Source: Kiritimatiellales bacterium (GTDB lineage Bacteria > Verrucomicrobiota > Kiritimatiellia > Kiritimatiellales > Pontiellaceae). From it: DNA of 9,403 nt. The first letter of the stretch is position 1; each line of letters starts with the position of its first letter. The notes beneath the pieces were generated by a model. It was not told the origin of the DNA. It ran no database searches and worked only from the letters and a program-made list of their open reading frames with translations. The DNA is taken from the NCBI GenBank assembly GCA_013042165.1, contig JABDQT010000137.1:1-9403 (forward strand), written 5' to 3'. This document shows, in pieces, positions 5,689 to 9,403 of the stretch. A program made the position numbers and the translations under genes.

Positions 5689-5943
5689 CTAGAGCAGGAT
5701 CGATGTTTCGAAATCGATTCCGGGTGCCTGGGCTTCATCCTTGGAAAAGATCATTTCAGCGGTCAAAAGCCCTTCGGCGATTTCCTTCAGCACGATGTCA
5801 TGATTATCCTGCTCGGGATGGTCGGCCTTGACCATCGGTCGTGCGCCGGCATTGAGCTGTCGGGTGCGGTAAGAAATCAGGTTCACCAACAACGGAGTGT
5901 TGGGGATTTTTTCTTCCGCAGTGTTCAGATAATCCATATTCAT
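5689..5943 (-). CDS. rpoZ: DNA-directed RNA polymerase subunit omega
   Basis: An 84-aa protein matching the omega subunit, which latches onto the beta-prime C-terminus and helps RNA polymerase assemble; in many bacteria it also forms part of a ppGpp site. The omega core is clear: DYLNTAEEKIPNTPLLVNLISYRTRQLNAG at residues 4-33 (family pattern IPNxxxLVxxxxxRxxQL) and the DIVLKEIAEGLL helix near 49-60. A short acidic C-terminal tail follows. The ATG at 5943 is preceded by GGAG with an 8-base spacer; a second ATG at 5937 is less well placed. It has its own promoter candidate and terminator, between groEL and smpB. Length is normal for omega. Confidence 0.93.
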   Translation of the reverse strand: MNMDYLNTAEEKIPNTPLLVNLISYRTRQLNAGARPMVKADHPEQDNHDIVLKEIAEGLLTAEMIFSKDEAQAPGIDFETSILL

Positions 5944-6017
5944 AAGGTCGCTCCGCCTAAATTGCTTGCTCTGTTTAATTAAAACAAAATTTTAATACGT
6001 GGGAAAAAACGGCGCGC

Positions 6018-6045
6018 AGTATAGCACCCTGCCGATACGCGTCAA
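6018..6045 (-). promoter_or_regulatory. Sigma70-like promoter of rpoZ
   Basis: On the minus strand TTGACG (6045-6040), a 16-base spacer, then TATACT (6023-6018): five of six matches in each box. The following bases are GCGCGC, a G+C-rich discriminator, before a likely start near 6011, leaving a leader of about 67 bases. It lies downstream of the groEL terminators, so rpoZ is its own transcription unit. Confidence 0.6.
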
Positions 6046-6060
6046 ATGCCATTTACGATA

Positions 6061-6087
6061 AAATCCGCCCTCTGAAAGGGCGGATTT
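6061..6087 (-). terminator. Strong Rho-independent terminator downstream of groEL
   Basis: A perfect 11-bp stem (6061-6071 with 6077-6087, core CCGCCCT/AGGGCGG) closes a 5-base loop. On the minus strand the 3' arm ends in ATTT and continues TATCGT. A/T flanks on both sides would let it work in either direction. It is the distal of two hairpins after groEL. Confidence 0.75.
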
Positions 6088-6097
6088 ACGCATAAAG

Positions 6098-6126
6098 CGG
6101 ACGACCGGAGCCATTCCGGCCGTCCG
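6098..6126 (-). terminator. Second hairpin directly after groEL
   Basis: CGGACG-a-CCGGA (6098-6109) pairs with TCCGG-c-CGTCCG (6115-6126): 11 pairs, one A-C mismatch and a 5-base loop. On the minus strand CTTTATG follows. It starts 13 bases after the groEL stop. It could terminate, or could protect the 3' end of the groESL messenger. Confidence 0.6.
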
Positions 6127-6139
6127 TTGCATCAGCAGA

Positions 6140-7789
<1,650 letters not shown>

Positions 7790-7800
7790 CTAAATCGGAG

Positions 7801-8088
7801 TTAGCCAATTACCGCGAGAATATCTTCTTCCCGCATGATCTGATATTCCTTGCCGTCAACCTTGACCTCGGTGCCGCCGTATTTCGGCATCAGCACGATA
7901 TCGCCCTTCTTGACGTTGAACGGAACTTTCTTGCCGTGTTCATCGATCTTGCCGGTACCGACCGCAATCACTTTTCCTTCCTGCGGCTTTTCCTTCGCCG
8001 AATCCGGAATAATGATTCCGCCCTTAACGGCTTCTTCTTCCTTTACAGGCTCAACCAGTACTCGTTCACCCAATGGTTTAATCTTCAT
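7801..8088 (-). CDS. groES: Co-chaperonin GroES (Hsp10)
   Basis: A 95-aa co-chaperonin that forms the heptameric lid of GroEL. It starts [19 protein letters not shown] and has the mobile loop with [14 protein letters not shown] near residues 23-36, whose hydrophobic triplet contacts GroEL. It also has GKVIAVGTG (38-46) and a C-terminal ILAVIG. The length is standard. AAGGAGA about 10 bases upstream of the ATG is a strong ribosome binding site. It lies 120 bases downstream of dnaK and 26 bases upstream of groEL. No CIRCE-type inverted repeat (TTAGCACTC-N9-GAGTGCTAA) is present in front of it, so HrcA control at this point is unlikely. Confidence 0.98.
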   Translation of the reverse strand: MKIKPLGERVLVEPVKEEEAVKGGIIIPDSAKEKPQEGKVIAVGTGKIDEHGKKVPFNVKKGDIVLMPKYGGTEVKVDGKEYQIMREEDILAVIG

Positions 8089-8119
8089 GGATATATCTCT
8101 CCTTGTTGGTTAATTTTTG

Positions 8120-8148
8120 AATTTAAAATTTTGATTTTTGGTCTCCAA
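8120..8148 (-). promoter_or_regulatory. Weak candidate promoter of groESL
   Basis: In the 119-base dnaK-groES gap, TTGGAG (8148-8143), a 17-base spacer and TAAATT (8125-8120) give four of six matches per box on the minus strand. The gap is otherwise very A/T-rich. Co-transcription from dnaK is equally possible. Confidence 0.25.
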
Positions 8149-8207
8149 CGGCTTGTTTCCTTAAAGCCCACCGGCGACTGCATTCCAGAAATCAAAAATC
8201 GGAAATC

Positions 8208-9403
8208 CTATTTCTTTTTCTCATCTTCGTCGTCGACCATTTCAAAGTCGGCTTCTTCCACGTCGGAAGCCTTCTTTTCTCCGCCGGCATCCCCGCCCGG
8301 CGCACCCTGTTCGGCATCCGGTGCGCCCTGCGCATTGGCATACATCTCTGTTGCCGCGGCCTGCATCTTTTCATTGAGGTCATCGAGCGTCGTCTTCATC
8401 GCGTCGTAGTCCTCGGCTTCCAGCGCTTTCTTCACCGGCTCAATGGCGGCTTCAACCTCCGCCTTTTTGTCATCCGGAATTTTGTCGCCGTTTTCCTTCA
8501 GGAATTTTTCCGTCTGGAACACCGTGGAGTCAGCCTGGTTCTTGAGATCGACCTTTTCGCGAAGCTTTTCGTCCTCGGCCGCGTGGGCTTCGGCGTCCTT
8601 CACCATGCTGTCAATTTCTTCATCCGAGAGCCCGCTCGAGGCGGTGATGGTGATGTGCTGCTCCTTGCCGGTACCCAGATCCTTGGCATTTACCTTCAGG
8701 ATGCCGTTGGCATCGATATCGAATGTTACCTCAATCTGCGGGGTTCCCCGCGGTGCCGGTGGAATGCCGTCGAGATTGAAGCGCCCAATCGTTTTGTTGG
8801 CGTTGGCCATCTTACGCTCACCCTGCAGCACATGGATTTCCACGGCCGGCTGGCTGTCAGCCGCCGTCGAGAAGATTTCGTTCTTCTTCGCCGGAATGGT
8901 CGTGTTGCGTTCAATCAGCGGAGTGAATACACCGCCGAGGGTTTCGATCCCCAGCGTCAGCGGAGTCACGTCGAGCAGAAGCACGTCTTTCACTTCACCC
9001 TTCAGCACGCCGCCCTGGATCGAGGCGCCAACCGCAACCACTTCATCCGGATTTACACCCTTGTGCGGATCTTTGCCGAAAATTTCCTTCACCGAATCCT
9101 GCACCTTGGGCATGCGGGTCGAACCGCCGACCAGAATAACCTCATCCACTTCCGACTTGCTCAGGCCGGAATCGCTCAGGCAGGTCTTCACCGGCGAGAT
9201 GGCCTTGTCGATCAGGTCGTCGCACAGCTCTTCGAGCTTGGCGCGCGACAATGTCACATTCAGGTGCTTCGGTCCGCTGGCATCGGCCGTAATGAACGGC
9301 AGGTTGATCTCGGTCGACTGCGAACTGGAGAGCTCACACTTGGCTTTCTCCGCTGCTTCCTTCAGACGCTGCAGCACCATCGGATCGGATGAGAGATCAA
9401 TGC
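8208..9403 (-). CDS. dnaK: Molecular chaperone DnaK (Hsp70), C-terminal part
   Basis: The last roughly 397 residues of DnaK; the frame is open to the window edge, and the fragment begins at a position corresponding to about residue 230 of E. coli DnaK ([18 protein letters not shown]). It covers the end of the ATPase domain, including [14 protein letters not shown], and the interdomain linker [10 protein letters not shown]. The substrate-binding beta domain ([21 protein letters not shown], then [24 protein letters not shown]) and the helical lid follow. The C-terminus has a Gly/Ala/Pro/Gln-rich stretch with QGAP repeated twice, then the acidic tail ending [16 protein letters not shown], which is usual for DnaK. 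DnaK holds unfolded segments in an ATP cycle driven by DnaJ and GrpE. No dnaJ or grpE is seen between dnaK and groES. Confidence 0.98.
   Translation of the reverse strand, partial: IDLSSDPMVLQRLKEAAEKAKCELSSSQSTEINLPFITADASGPKHLNVTLSRAKLEELCDDLIDKAISPVKTCLSDSGLSKSEVDEVILVGGSTRMPKVQDSVKEIFGKDPHKGVNPDEVVAVGASIQGGVLKGEVKDVLLLDVTPLTLGIETLGGVFTPLIERNTTIPAKKNEIFSTAADSQPAVEIHVLQGERKMANANKTIGRFNLDGIPPAPRGTPQIEVTFDIDANGILKVNAKDLGTGKEQHITITASSGLSDEEIDSMVKDAEAHAAEDEKLREKVDLKNQADSTVFQTEKFLKENGDKIPDDKKAEVEAAIEPVKKALEAEDYDAMKTTLDDLNEKMQAAATEMYANAQGAPDAEQGAPGGDAGGEKKASDVEEADFEMVDDEDEKKK

Noticed and set aside
8089..8207. CIRCE (HrcA) operator before groES
   Set aside because: No TTAGCACTC...GAGTGCTAA or close variant is present in the gap.
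8583..9392. 269-codon rightward open frame inside dnaK
   Set aside because: Antisense shadow of DnaK, rich in His and Arg as expected from the reverse strand of a biased gene; long antisense frames over dnaK are a known artefact.

Overview
The window looks like chromosomal DNA of a Gram-negative bacterium with moderately high G+C (mid-fifties by eye). It combines core genes (dnaK, groES, groEL, rpoZ, smpB) with a small accessory cluster. The direct dnaK-groES-groEL order, with no CIRCE repeat visible in the dnaK-groES gap, and the style of the GroEL sequence are compatible with the Planctomycetota-Verrucomicrobiota-Kiritimatiellota side of the tree. This placement is a guess; there is no rRNA gene here to settle it.

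Left part (1-2554). A nitronate monooxygenase / 2-nitropropane dioxygenase-type flavoenzyme runs leftward off the window edge. It is separated by a roughly 320-base non-coding stretch from a rightward Gfo/Idh/MocA-family NAD(P)-dependent oxidoreductase. That gene ends exactly where a leftward miaE (tRNA 2-methylthio-N6-isopentenyladenosine hydroxylase) ends, with no base between the two stop codons.

Middle part (2555-5075). Four rightward genes form the accessory cluster. Two ArsR-type winged-helix repressors are of identical length (99 aa), are about 71% identical, and share three cysteines. They are followed by a membrane-anchored DUF302 protein and a DUF4405-type three-helix membrane protein. 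The membrane protein carries two histidines spaced like haem ligands in one helix and a C-terminal tandem repeat with one cysteine per copy. The intergenic gaps hold several short perfect palindromes. Together these suggest a locally regulated redox-, sulfur- or metal-responsive membrane module of unknown function. This is the most interesting part of the window.

Right part (5072-9403). All genes here point leftward: dnaK (3' part only), groES, groEL, two strong tandem hairpins, rpoZ (RNA polymerase omega) with a good sigma70-like promoter and its own terminator, then smpB. The smpB stop codon overlaps the stop codon of the DUF4405 gene through a shared CTAG. The chaperone genes supply Hsp70 and chaperonin folding, rpoZ supports RNA polymerase assembly, and smpB serves ribosome rescue. 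These are housekeeping neighbours with no visible functional tie to the accessory cluster.
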